A DNA stretch of 7,219 bases from assembly GCA_964609495.1 (NCBI GenBank), contig CAZSTA010000186.1, positions 1 to 7,219 on the forward strand, written 5' to 3'. Source of the DNA: CAZSTA01 sp964609495 [NCBI: uncultured bacterium] (GTDB lineage Bacteria; CAZSTA01). The position numbers and the translations under genes are program-made. Positions 1 through 6,069 of the stretch are shown here, piece by piece. The stretch's first letter is position 1, and each line of letters begins with the position of its first letter. A model generated the notes under the pieces. The model saw nothing but the letters and a program-made list of their open reading frames with translations, was not told where the DNA came from and searched no databases.

Positions 1-37
1 GGGGATAGGGGGAGGGTGATTTAAGGGAAGTTCAATT

Positions 38-64
38 TCCCAGCACGGAGTTTTATATGCTTCC
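38..64 (+). promoter_or_regulatory. Promoter-upstream element, copy A
   Basis: The element starts TCCCAGCACG and continues into TTTTATATGCTTCC. It begins 43 bases before the -35 hexamer of the rightward promoter at 81-109. Related copies sit at 205-231 (opposite strand), 1874-1901 and 7092-7112 (opposite strand), each at nearly the same distance from its own promoter. Copies A and B form an imperfect inverted repeat. A short stem (25-29 with 37-41) overlaps its left edge. The role is unknown: it could be an activator or UP-type site, or part of a dispersed repeat. Confidence 0.5.
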
Positions 65-80
65 TTCTATTGAATAAAAG

Positions 81-109
81 TTGATTTCCTAAGTAAAACC
101 TGCTATAAT
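81..109 (+). promoter_or_regulatory. Sigma70 promoter P1 of the lipoprotein gene
   Basis: The -35 is TTGATT (81-86), the spacer is exactly 17 bases, and the -10 is a perfect TATAAT (104-109) preceded by TGC, giving an extended -10. The predicted start is near 116, leaving a leader of about 215 bases before the lipoprotein start codon. A second promoter on the other strand (161-189) fires toward it, so collision or antisense interference is possible. Confidence 0.75.
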
Positions 110-160
110 ATAACCAGATCTAAGACACCTTCTCTAAGAAGGAGGACCTCCCTAGTTCCA

Positions 161-189
161 ATTATATTCGGTTAGGGAAGAGTTGTCAA
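161..189 (-). promoter_or_regulatory. Sigma70 promoter P2, leftward, facing P1
   Basis: Read on the minus strand, the -35 is a perfect TTGACA (189-184), the spacer is 17 bases and the -10 is a perfect TATAAT (166-161). Transcription would begin near 154 and run left out of the window, antisense to P1. No start codon with a Shine-Dalgarno site appears on the minus strand between 154 and 1, so any protein gene it serves begins beyond the left edge, or it makes an untranslated RNA. Confidence 0.65.
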
Positions 190-204
190 GGGGTATTTTC
201 CTAG

Positions 205-231
205 AGGAGGCATATAAATATCGTGCTGGGA
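205..231 (-). promoter_or_regulatory. Promoter-upstream element, copy B
   Basis: On the minus strand it reads TCCCAGCACGA, then TTTATATGCCTCCTC, matching copy A over about 27 bases with one gap. It begins 42 bases before the -35 of the leftward promoter P2. Its flank extends the similarity to copy C: 220-240 matches the reverse complement of 1874-1894 at 18 of 21 positions. It also lies within the lipoprotein leader made from P1. Confidence 0.5.
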
Positions 232-331
232 GTAGATTAAGCAGATTCAAAAAAGTTTCTGGCTGTTTTATCTGATCCATAATTCGGATATACCAAGAAT
301 GATATTTTATTAAAGGGAGGTGCATAAAAGA

Positions 332-1447
332 ATGAAATTACTGAAAGTAACTATACTAATACTAGCTATGGTATTAATGGTAATTGGATGTGGTAGTCCA
401 AGTGTTAAGGGAGAAGATAATGATGACTCAATTCCCCCAGAGACCGAAATCACAGGAGGACCCACTGGGACTATTAAAACTAATAGAGCCACCTTTACTT
501 GGGAAGGAACTGATAACGAAGATGATCCTTCCGATCTCGAGTTTTCCTATGAACTAAGTAAGGGAGGACAATCCCATGCTCAGTGGTCAAACTGGACTTC
601 GGATACTAGCAAGGAATTTAGGGGTTTAACAAGCGGTCAATATACCTTTAAGGTGAAGGCAAAGGATAGCGCAGGAAATGAAGATCCAACTCCAGCTACC
701 CGAACCTTTAAGGTCGATTATGAAGGCCCGACGACTGGCCTAACGAACCTCTTCTTCCTTCATCACTCTACTGGGGAGGCGATAATAGATGAAGGGAATA
801 TGCGCGGTTACTTCGACAATTACAACAACACTCACGGGACCGACTACGAATTCTGGGATCATGGTTATAATGATGATGGATTGCGCGATCCAGATGGAGA
901 TGTAGTTGGCTGTTACAACATTCCCGATGACAATACAGACCCAGATGGACTCTACTACCTCTGGACTTCGTCAAAGACAGATGCTGTCAACTGTCGTAAT
1001 CAAATTATGAGCAACCATGAGGTTATCGCCTTCAAGTCGTGTTTCCCTGCCTCTGACATCCCTGACGAACAAGAGTTAAACCAGCGAAAGACTTGGTATT
1101 TAGCAATGCGCAACTACTTCGATCAACATCCCGAAAGGCTATTTGTAGTAATGTCCACGCCACCGCTTCACCGTCTCGCGACTGACAAGACTGCGGCAAA
1201 GAACGCTCGACGATTCGCCAATTGGTTGAAGAGTAGCGAATATCTGAGTGGGCATCCCAATGTCGTCTGCTTCGACTTATTCAACGAACTGGCGAAGGCG
1301 GACGATGGCTCATCAACAGCTAACATGCTAAAGTATGAGTATGAACAAGATCACTCAGACTCCGATTCTCATCCCAACACCCTGGCTAACCAGACTGTTG
1401 GACCCGTCTTCGCCCAGTTTCTGATAGATGCTGCGGCGAACTACTAA
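332..1447 (+). CDS. Secreted lipoprotein with Ig-like and SGNH-hydrolase-like domains
   Basis: The predicted protein has 371 residues. The chosen start is the ATG at 332, placed after AAAGGGAGGTG (312-322); a GTG at 320 is in frame but lies inside that ribosome site. Residues 1-19 are a hydrophobic signal ending in lipobox VIGC, so Cys20 should be lipidated and the protein anchored outside the cytoplasm. An acidic linker leads to an Ig/FN3-like repeat (about 35-129), recognisable by its FTWEGTD, YTFKVKAKDSAGN and final TFKVD pattern. Residues 138-371 resemble an SGNH/GDSL-type fold: FFLHHSTG (Ser146 as block I nucleophile candidate), FKSCFPASD (234-242) as the second block, VVMSTPP (272-278), and a C-terminal SDSDSHPN with His347. 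Family members act on esters or glycan acetyl groups; the substrate here cannot be told. The typical GDS triplet is replaced by HST, so catalysis is plausible but unproven. It overlaps the next reading frame by 20 bases. Confidence 0.82.
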   Translation: MKLLKVTILILAMVLMVIGCGSPSVKGEDNDDSIPPETEITGGPTGTIKTNRATFTWEGTDNEDDPSDLEFSYELSKGGQSHAQWSNWTSDTSKEFRGLTSGQYTFKVKAKDSAGNEDPTPATRTFKVDYEGPTTGLTNLFFLHHSTGEAIIDEGNMRGYFDNYNNTHGTDYEFWDHGYNDDGLRDPDGDVVGCYNIPDDNTDPDGLYYLWTSSKTDAVNCRNQIMSNHEVIAFKSCFPASDIPDEQELNQRKTWYLAMRNYFDQHPERLFVVMSTPPLHRLATDKTAAKNARRFANWLKSSEYLSGHPNVVCFDLFNELAKADDGSSTANMLKYEYEQDHSDSDSHPNTLANQTVGPVFAQFLIDAAANY

Positions 1448-1794
1448 AGCCAAAGCGAGTTTATTTATAGCTCTAGCTGTGTCTATTTTGCTGTTTACGG
1501 GAGTTTCAGTGCAAGGAAGTGAGATGTCAGCAGAAGAAATCAAAGCCACTATCCGTAGGGTCTTTGACGAAGCCTGGAATAAGTGTTGCCCGGTTGACCT
1601 TTGAGGGTACACAGACAGGGCAACCGCCGACCGGCATGACGCCCGCTGGCAAACATGTGATATTCGCGTTATGCTTCATAAGTCATTGGATGGATGGCAA
1701 AATCGTCGAAGAGTGGTCCTATCTGGATCATCTAGGCTTATTGCAACAACTCGGCTTTAAGCTTGCCCCTCCGTCAGAGGAGGGAGAGGATTAA
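1428..1794 (+). pseudogene. Decayed secreted SnoaL-like ester cyclase
   Basis: Frame one (1428-1604, 58 codons) encodes a signal peptide (MLRRTTKAKASLF followed by a hydrophobic stretch ending VSVQG), then EEIKATIRRVFDEAWNK, the typical first helix of SnoaL-like polyketide cyclases, and then hits TGA. The C-terminal half continues in the +1 frame from about 1583 to the TAA at 1792-1794: VARLTFEGTQTGQ, TPAGKHV, DGKIVEEW, LGLLQQLG, all hallmarks of the same family. Between the two halves, roughly 50 residues of the core normally present are missing. An internal deletion that also shifted the frame explains this. The ATG overlaps the lipoprotein by 20 bases and has no evident ribosome site, so it was probably translated by reinitiation. 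A reading of the second half from the GTG at 1519 would give an N-terminus unrelated to the family, so I do not treat it as an independent gene. Confidence 0.78.
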
Positions 1795-1836
1795 TCCCTA
1801 TAACCCACCTTGCTGGTTGCAATCTATCCTCAAAAT

Positions 1837-1860
1837 GGGGTTGCCGACTTCGGCAACCCC
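1837..1860 (+). terminator. GC-rich hairpin, probable terminator
   Basis: A perfect 10-bp stem, GGGGTTGCCG with CGGCAACCCC, encloses the loop ACTT. It lies 42 bases after the stop of the decayed cyclase and before the prs promoter. The bases after it (GAGTTATAT) are only weakly T-rich, so termination may be incomplete or protein-assisted. It is the likely end of the lipoprotein transcript. Confidence 0.6.
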
Positions 1861-1873
1861 GAGTTATATGAGA

Positions 1874-1901
1874 TTAACCTATTTCCAGCACGATTTTACC
1901 T
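1874..1901 (+). promoter_or_regulatory. Promoter-upstream element, copy C
   Basis: TTCCAGCACG (1883-1892) followed by ATTTTACC begins 41 bases before the -35 of the prs promoter. On its left side 1874-1894 is the reverse complement of 220-240 with 18 of 21 matches, linking it firmly to copy B. The remaining span from 1795 to 1923 holds no gene apart from the hairpin at 1837-1860. Confidence 0.5.
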
Positions 1902-1923
1902 GTTTGTTACTTTAAAAACTTCC

Positions 1924-1952
1924 TTGACAATTCCCCCTATATCTGCTAGAAT
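1924..1952 (+). promoter_or_regulatory. Sigma70 promoter P3 of prs
   Basis: The -35 is a perfect TTGACA (1924-1929), the spacer is 17 bases, and the -10 is TAGAAT (1947-1952) with an extended TGC just before it. The predicted start is near 1959, giving an untranslated leader of about 160 bases. The strength fits a housekeeping nucleotide-precursor gene. Confidence 0.8.
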
Positions 1953-1975
1953 AATAATGGAGATTATCAGCAGAT
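1941..1975. promoter_or_regulatory. Operator-like inverted repeat over the prs -10 and start site
   Basis: Outer arms ATCTGCT (1941-1947) and AGCAGAT (1969-1975) and inner arms ATAAT (1951-1955) and ATTAT (1963-1967) are nearly concentric around 1958-1959, the predicted transcription start. Such a position suits a repressor. The inner and outer centres differ by one base, and no cognate regulator is in the window, so this is inference. Confidence 0.35.
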
Positions 1976-2119
1976 CAAGGTCAATAGAGTGATTGGATGT
2001 ATGAATTGCCTCATTAAGATTTATAATCGGATATGGGGCAATCTGTATCTAAAGTGCTTAGAATCACTGATCTATCCTTGGCTAGCCAGATATAAAATTT
2101 ATAGGGAGGTATATAATTG
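1959..2119 (+). other. Structured leader of prs
   Basis: The leader can form an outer stem of seven perfect pairs (AGTGATT 1988-1994 with AATCACT 2062-2068). This encloses an inner stem, ATTGCCTC (2005-2012) with GGGGCAAT (2035-2042), closed by one wobble pair and a 22-base loop. A nearby GATC/TGATC pair could lengthen the outer stem. I see no match to the ykkC-type PRPP riboswitch or the purine riboswitch. The ribosome site AGGGAGG (2103-2109) lies outside the stems. It could be a regulatory leader, but the pairing alone does not prove it. Confidence 0.35.
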
Positions 2120-3061
2120 ATGATAGACGAGCTAAAGATATTCACCGGAAATTCCAACCCCGCTCTGGCAAAGGAGATATGTGACTATCTCCATACACCC
2201 TTAGGCGAGGCTGAAGTATTCCAATTTTCCAACGAGAATATCTTCGTCAAGATCGATGAAAGTGTTCGAGGAGATGATGTATTTATAATTCAGCCGACTT
2301 GTTCTCCTGTGAACCAAAGTATTATGGAACTATTAATTATGATCGACGCTTTGAAGAGAGCCTCGGCAAGGCGCATTACCGCGGTGATCCCATACTACCC
2401 CTATGCTCGTAGCGATAAGAAGGATCAACCTCGTATCGCTATCACCGCCAAATTAATGGCGGATCTCATCACTGTCGCTGGCACTCATCGAGTTCTAACT
2501 ATGGATCTCCATGCTGATCAGATACAAGGTTTCTTCAATATCCCTGTAGATCATTTGGAAGCCGCTCCTCTTCTAAGCGAGTACTTCTCTAAGAATAACA
2601 TAAAAGATCCAGTAGTAGTATCCCCAGACACAGGCGGGGTAAAGAGAGCACGTAAATTCGCCTCTAGATTGAATGCTCCTCTGGCTATAATAGATAAAAG
2701 AAGGGTATGCAATAATGAATCTGCGGAGGTGATGAATGTCATCGGAGAGGTCAAAGGGATGGATGCCATTATCTTCGACGAGGAGATAATGAGTGCGGGG
2801 ACAGTTGCCGAGGCCGCAGAGGCTCTCAAGAGGGAAGGAGCGAAGGATATATATGCCGCTTGCACCCATCCGGTATTCTCAGGTCCAGCGATCGATCGAG
2901 TAAAGGAATCTCCATTGGTCGAGGTTATAGTGACTAATACGATTCCCCTGCCAGAGGAAAAACGGTTGGATAAGATCAAGGTGATCTCCGTAGCTGGTCT
3001 CTTCGGTGAAGCGATAAGGCAGATCCATCAAGAAGGATCGATAAGTACTATCTTCACCTAA
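2120..3061 (+). CDS. prs: Ribose-phosphate pyrophosphokinase (PRPP synthetase)
   Basis: The enzyme makes 5-phosphoribosyl 1-pyrophosphate from ribose 5-phosphate and ATP in the cytosol, feeding purine, pyrimidine, NAD, histidine and tryptophan synthesis. The protein has 313 residues, the usual length for class I enzymes. The start is the ATG at 2120, 10 bases after AGGGAGG; a TTG directly before it is less likely. Visible signatures are FSNENIFVKIDESVRGDDVF (37-56), YPYARSDKKDQPR (93-105) at the ATP-binding region, DLHADQIQGFF (129-139) with metal ligand His131, SPDTGGVKRA (168-177), the flexible-loop DKRR (192-195), and the PRPP-binding loop DEEIMSAGT (220-228). Most homologues have two aspartates where this one has D220-E221, a conservative change. 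It stands alone with its own strong promoter and long leader and ends at a terminator shared in space with the convergent operon. Confidence 0.96.
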   Translation: MIDELKIFTGNSNPALAKEICDYLHTPLGEAEVFQFSNENIFVKIDESVRGDDVFIIQPTCSPVNQSIMELLIMIDALKRASARRITAVIPYYPYARSDKKDQPRIAITAKLMADLITVAGTHRVLTMDLHADQIQGFFNIPVDHLEAAPLLSEYFSKNNIKDPVVVSPDTGGVKRARKFASRLNAPLAIIDKRRVCNNESAEVMNVIGEVKGMDAIIFDEEIMSAGTVAEAAEALKREGAKDIYAACTHPVFSGPAIDRVKESPLVEVIVTNTIPLPEEKRLDKIKVISVAGLFGEAIRQIHQEGSISTIFT

Positions 3062-3104
3062 TATCAACCTCCTAGAGTTGAATATTATAATATATGATTA
3101 CTTG

Positions 3105-3138
3105 AGCTCAGCGGTCAAGCCACTGGGCTGTTATTTTT
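3105..3138 (+). terminator. Rho-independent terminator of prs
   Basis: The stem AGCTCAG (3105-3111) pairs with CTGGGCT (3123-3129), with one T-G wobble. After one mismatch the helix continues with GGT/GCC around a CAA loop. GTTATTTTT follows (3130-3138), a good T tract for the plus strand. The T tract touches the stop codon of the minus-strand glycyl radical enzyme. Read leftward the stem has no T tract, so for that operon it would be a weak terminator. Confidence 0.75.
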
Positions 3139-5356
3139 AATTATGCTCTGTTCTAGCTATAATCTCATCCTGCAAAGCCGGGTCTAAACTTGTGTAATAT
3201 GCGCTATAACCCGCCACCCTCACGATCAGGTTTCTATAAGCTTCGGGATTCCTCTTAGCTTCCAGAAGCGTGTTCTTATCGATCACATTGATCTGAACCT
3301 CGAATCCCTTCAGATAGAGATAGGTCTTGATAAGATCGGATAACCTTTTAATTCCATCATCGGCGGAGAAGATCGAGGGACTGAATTTGAGATTAAGAAC
3401 CAATCCCCCCAAAGCTGGGATATGATCGAATTTCGTTGCCGACTTTATCACCGCGGTGGGACCATTTCTATCTCTGCCCTGCACTGGACCAATAGAATCG
3501 GCTAGGACCTCTCGCGCCCTTCTACCATCGAGAGTCGCAGAAGTCAATCTCCCTAATACTGAGTGCATAATCCAACATAAGAATCCTGCTCGATACTTTC
3601 CTCCTCGGGCATCAGTGTATCTCTCCACCTCAGAATAGAAATGATGGGCTATTCCCTTGGCGATCTCATCGACCTCATCTATATCGTTTCCATACTTCGG
3701 CAATCTATTTATCAGGAATTGGCGAAAGGATTCAAAGCCCTCAAAATTTTTAGCGAGTATATCCTTCAACTCGGAGAGCGACTTAGACCTTTCCTCAAAG
3801 ACTAATTTCTTGATCGCGATGAGCGAATCGGCAGAATTAGGCATCCCCACTCCCTCAGGCTCGGTGAAGTTGTATTTAGCACCACCAGCAGTAATATCCT
3901 TCCCCTTCTCGAGGCAATCATCTATTAGGCAGGAGAGGAAAGGATAAGGGGAGCACTCCATCCATAACCTTTGATGGAGATTAACGGTTTGAACGTTGAG
4001 CTTGACTGCATACGCTATCTGCTTCTTATAAGCTTCCCAAAGCTCCTCGAAGGATTGAAAATCCTCGGCCTTGCCAGTTGAGATCCCCGCTCTCTTGCCA
4101 GTTAGAGGATCAACTCCATCGTTCAGGGCTAACTCCAAGCACTTAGCAAAATTTATATAACCGCTAGCTACCCAGGGGTTAGTCTTACCGATAACGGATA
4201 TCTCAACACAGGAGCCGGGGACATAATAGCAAGCATTCTCCGAACTTGCGCCAGAGCGCAATAGACTGGGGACGATCACCTCATCGTTGAAGATAGCGGG
4301 GAATCCGATACCGGTCTTTATAACTTGGCAAGCTCTTGTCATAAACTCCTCTGATATCTTAGAATGCCAACTCATCGCTAAGGCAGGATGAATCAATCTC
4401 AATTTTTCACAAGCATCCAAGCACATAAAAGACAGCGCATTAGTGCTATCCGACCCATCGGGATTTTGACCTCCGATCATCAGCACCTGGGGAGTTCCTA
4501 TGGGATCGAATTCGTTGAACTTGATCAAGAAAGCCTCGAGTAGCTCTTGAGCTTCCTCCTGAGTTATAATCCCCTTCTCTATATCGGACTTATAGAAGGG
4601 ATAGGCGAATCGATCGACTCGACCTGGACAGAAGCAAGCATGACCCTCTCCGTTCTCCATCGCCACCAGGAGATGCAAGAACCAAGCTGCCTGCAACGCC
4701 TCTTGAAAAGTTCGCGCTGGATAGGCTGGAGTCCGTTCGCAAACCTCAGCGATTCGCTCTAATTCCCTCTTTCTTCGAGGATCATTCTCCCTCTCAGCGG
4801 ATCTCCTAGCCTCCTCAACGTAACGTTCGGCAAAATGACAACCAGCTTTCAGAGTTATCAACGCGGCTCGATAGAAATCGACCTTTTCTTGATCACCAGA
4901 ATCGGTCAAATCTAAATTTTTTAGCTTATTCTCCACCTCCTCGCTTATCCTTACTAATCCTAACTCTAGGACCTTCTCGTTATTCAAGGACATATGCCCT
5001 GTCATTCCCCCTGCGGAATAGAGACCTACTTCCTGAGCAACTTTCTCCTCAGCGCTCAAGAGCTTCTGAGCTTTATCATAGATCGTTCTCCCCTGCCAAT
5101 AAGCCTCGGCTTCTCCGATCTTCTCCTGTTCCTCAGCACTTGGCTCCCGCTTAGGATGACGACCAACGATCAACTCCTCATCTCCGATCTCGATGGTTAT
5201 CCCCTCTAATAGCTTAGCGAAAGCCTTAGCTTGTCTGATGATGATCGGATCTCGTTCCGTCTCTCGATACGATTCTGTCCACAGAAGTTGCCGATCAACA
5301 AAGACTCCTTTTACCTGAAGAACCTCTTCTTTCAACCTCTCTATCCTAGCAGTCAT
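3137..5356 (-). CDS. Glycyl radical enzyme, PFL2/glycerol-dehydratase-like
   Basis: This is a 739-residue member of the pyruvate formate-lyase superfamily, close to the usual dehydratase or C-X lyase length. The C-terminal radical motif RVAGYSAY places the radical on Gly716 and is followed by the typical DEIIARTEH ending. The catalytic thiyl cysteine is Cys383 in PGSCVEIS, with Glu385 two residues on; this C-x-E is typical of diol dehydratases and C-N or C-S lyases rather than true pyruvate formate-lyase, which has adjacent cysteines. Other family blocks are GGMTGHMSLNNEKVL (116-130), GGQNPDGSDSTNALSF (295-310) and GFPAIFNDEV (351-360). Most relatives have GC directly before VE; here a serine intervenes (GSC). 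The start ATG overlaps the stop of the HAD gene (TAATG) and follows CGGAGGCGAGG. No activating radical-SAM enzyme and no microcompartment shell gene lies in the window. The substrate cannot be assigned; I am sure of the superfamily only. Confidence 0.93.
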   Translation of the reverse strand: MTARIERLKEEVLQVKGVFVDRQLLWTESYRETERDPIIIRQAKAFAKLLEGITIEIGDEELIVGRHPKREPSAEEQEKIGEAEAYWQGRTIYDKAQKLLSAEEKVAQEVGLYSAGGMTGHMSLNNEKVLELGLVRISEEVENKLKNLDLTDSGDQEKVDFYRAALITLKAGCHFAERYVEEARRSAERENDPRRKRELERIAEVCERTPAYPARTFQEALQAAWFLHLLVAMENGEGHACFCPGRVDRFAYPFYKSDIEKGIITQEEAQELLEAFLIKFNEFDPIGTPQVLMIGGQNPDGSDSTNALSFMCLDACEKLRLIHPALAMSWHSKISEEFMTRACQVIKTGIGFPAIFNDEVIVPSLLRSGASSENACYYVPGSCVEISVIGKTNPWVASGYINFAKCLELALNDGVDPLTGKRAGISTGKAEDFQSFEELWEAYKKQIAYAVKLNVQTVNLHQRLWMECSPYPFLSCLIDDCLEKGKDITAGGAKYNFTEPEGVGMPNSADSLIAIKKLVFEERSKSLSELKDILAKNFEGFESFRQFLINRLPKYGNDIDEVDEIAKGIAHHFYSEVERYTDARGGKYRAGFLCWIMHSVLGRLTSATLDGRRAREVLADSIGPVQGRDRNGPTAVIKSATKFDHIPALGGLVLNLKFSPSIFSADDGIKRLSDLIKTYLYLKGFEVQINVIDKNTLLEAKRNPEAYRNLIVRVAGYSAYYTSLDPALQDEIIARTEHN

Positions 5357-6069
5357 TATCCTCGCCTCCGATCATCTCCCAATATGATATCCTTCAACTC
5401 TGACACATTATCTATCATAAAATCAGGGCTTTCCTTAGCTAACCTCTCTCTCGAATCATATCCATAAGTAACTACCAAGGTCAATATCGAGGCGGCTTTA
5501 CCCGCTCTTATATCGTGAATGCTATCTCCCACAAGCATAGCTTGATCTACCCTCACTCTCATTCTACCTAAAGCCAGATATATCATCTCAGGATCGGGCT
5601 TGCTATTCTTTACATCCTCAGGCCCGATCACCGCCTGAAAACGCTTTCTCACTCCCAATCCCTCTAGGATACGATTCGAGAACTTAGCCAGCTTATTTGA
5701 TACCACCCCCATCCTGACCCCAGCTTGGGCTAAAGCCTCTATAGTATCCCTGACTCCGGGGTAGAAATGAGTTCTATCTAAGCAATGTTCAAAATATATC
5801 TCGTTGAAGAGATGGAAGCACTCCTCAACTCGATCCTTCTCCCCCTCTGGAAGCAAGGGTCCGATCATCTCCCTTGGGCCAGGTCCGATATTCCTCAATA
5901 TCTCCTCCTCCGAATGTTCGGACAATCCCATTCGAGAAAAGGCTTCGTTTAAGGCAAAGGCGATATCGAATCTAGAATCGACCAGCGTCCCATCCATATC
6001 GAAGATAACAGCTTTTAATTTACCCCTGAATTCATATCCTTGAATAAGATGACCTCCTCTCAAATTCAC
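5356..6069 (-). CDS. HAD-superfamily phosphatase, phosphoglycolate phosphatase-like
   Basis: The 237-residue cytosolic hydrolase has all four HAD motifs: VIFDMDGTL with nucleophile Asp24 and acid Asp26, VVSNK with Ser124, NSKPDP with Lys157, and LVGDSIHD with Asp182 and Asp186. A helical cap lies between motifs I and II (about residues 32-110), as in the Gph/PGMB-type subfamily. The likely substrate is a small phosphate ester such as phosphoglycolate or a sugar phosphate; motifs do not decide which. The start taken is GTG at 6069, which overlaps the methyltransferase stop as GTGA. This leaves about 17 residues before the HAD fold, and a strong GGAGGT lies inside that stretch, so a later non-standard start is conceivable, although no ATG is available. 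The stop overlaps the next ATG by one base, implying coupled translation with the glycyl radical enzyme. Confidence 0.9.
   Translation of the reverse strand: MNLRGGHLIQGYEFRGKLKAVIFDMDGTLVDSRFDIAFALNEAFSRMGLSEHSEEEILRNIGPGPREMIGPLLPEGEKDRVEECFHLFNEIYFEHCLDRTHFYPGVRDTIEALAQAGVRMGVVSNKLAKFSNRILEGLGVRKRFQAVIGPEDVKNSKPDPEMIYLALGRMRVRVDQAMLVGDSIHDIRAGKAASILTLVVTYGYDSRERLAKESPDFMIDNVSELKDIILGDDRRRG

Larger units (their letters stand above)
116..331 (+). other. Leader of the lipoprotein transcript
   Basis: About 215 untranslated bases lie between the predicted P1 start and the lipoprotein. They can form a perfect 6-bp hairpin with a 3-base loop (128-133 with 137-142), and a longer stem pairs TCCCTA (149-154) with TAGGGA (173-178). 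The latter arm could instead pair with TTTCCTA around 196-203, so alternative folds exist. I recognise no known riboswitch. A GAGGAGG at 204-210 precedes a GTG with only five sense codons (223-240). A strong ribosome site, AAAGGGAGGTG, lies at 312-322. Confidence 0.4.

Noticed and set aside
1519-1794. 91-residue protein starting at the GTG at 1519
   Set aside because: Its first 20 or so residues are an out-of-frame reading of the conserved SnoaL N-terminus; only the later part is homologous, so a frameshifted pseudogene explains it better.
1810-1992. 60-codon plus-strand reading frame between the hairpin and prs
   Set aside because: It runs through the hairpin, the upstream element and the prs promoter, has no ribosome site and no recognisable protein features.
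2551-2979. 142-codon minus-strand frame inside prs
   Set aside because: It is antisense to a fully conserved prs gene, has no promoter or ribosome site, and its sequence is explained by the codon structure of prs.
3065-3100. Palindromic AT-rich stretch ATATTATAATAT as a promoter or second terminator
   Set aside because: It lacks a -35 partner on either strand, and the stem CAAC/GTTG next to it is too short; the strong terminator follows immediately.
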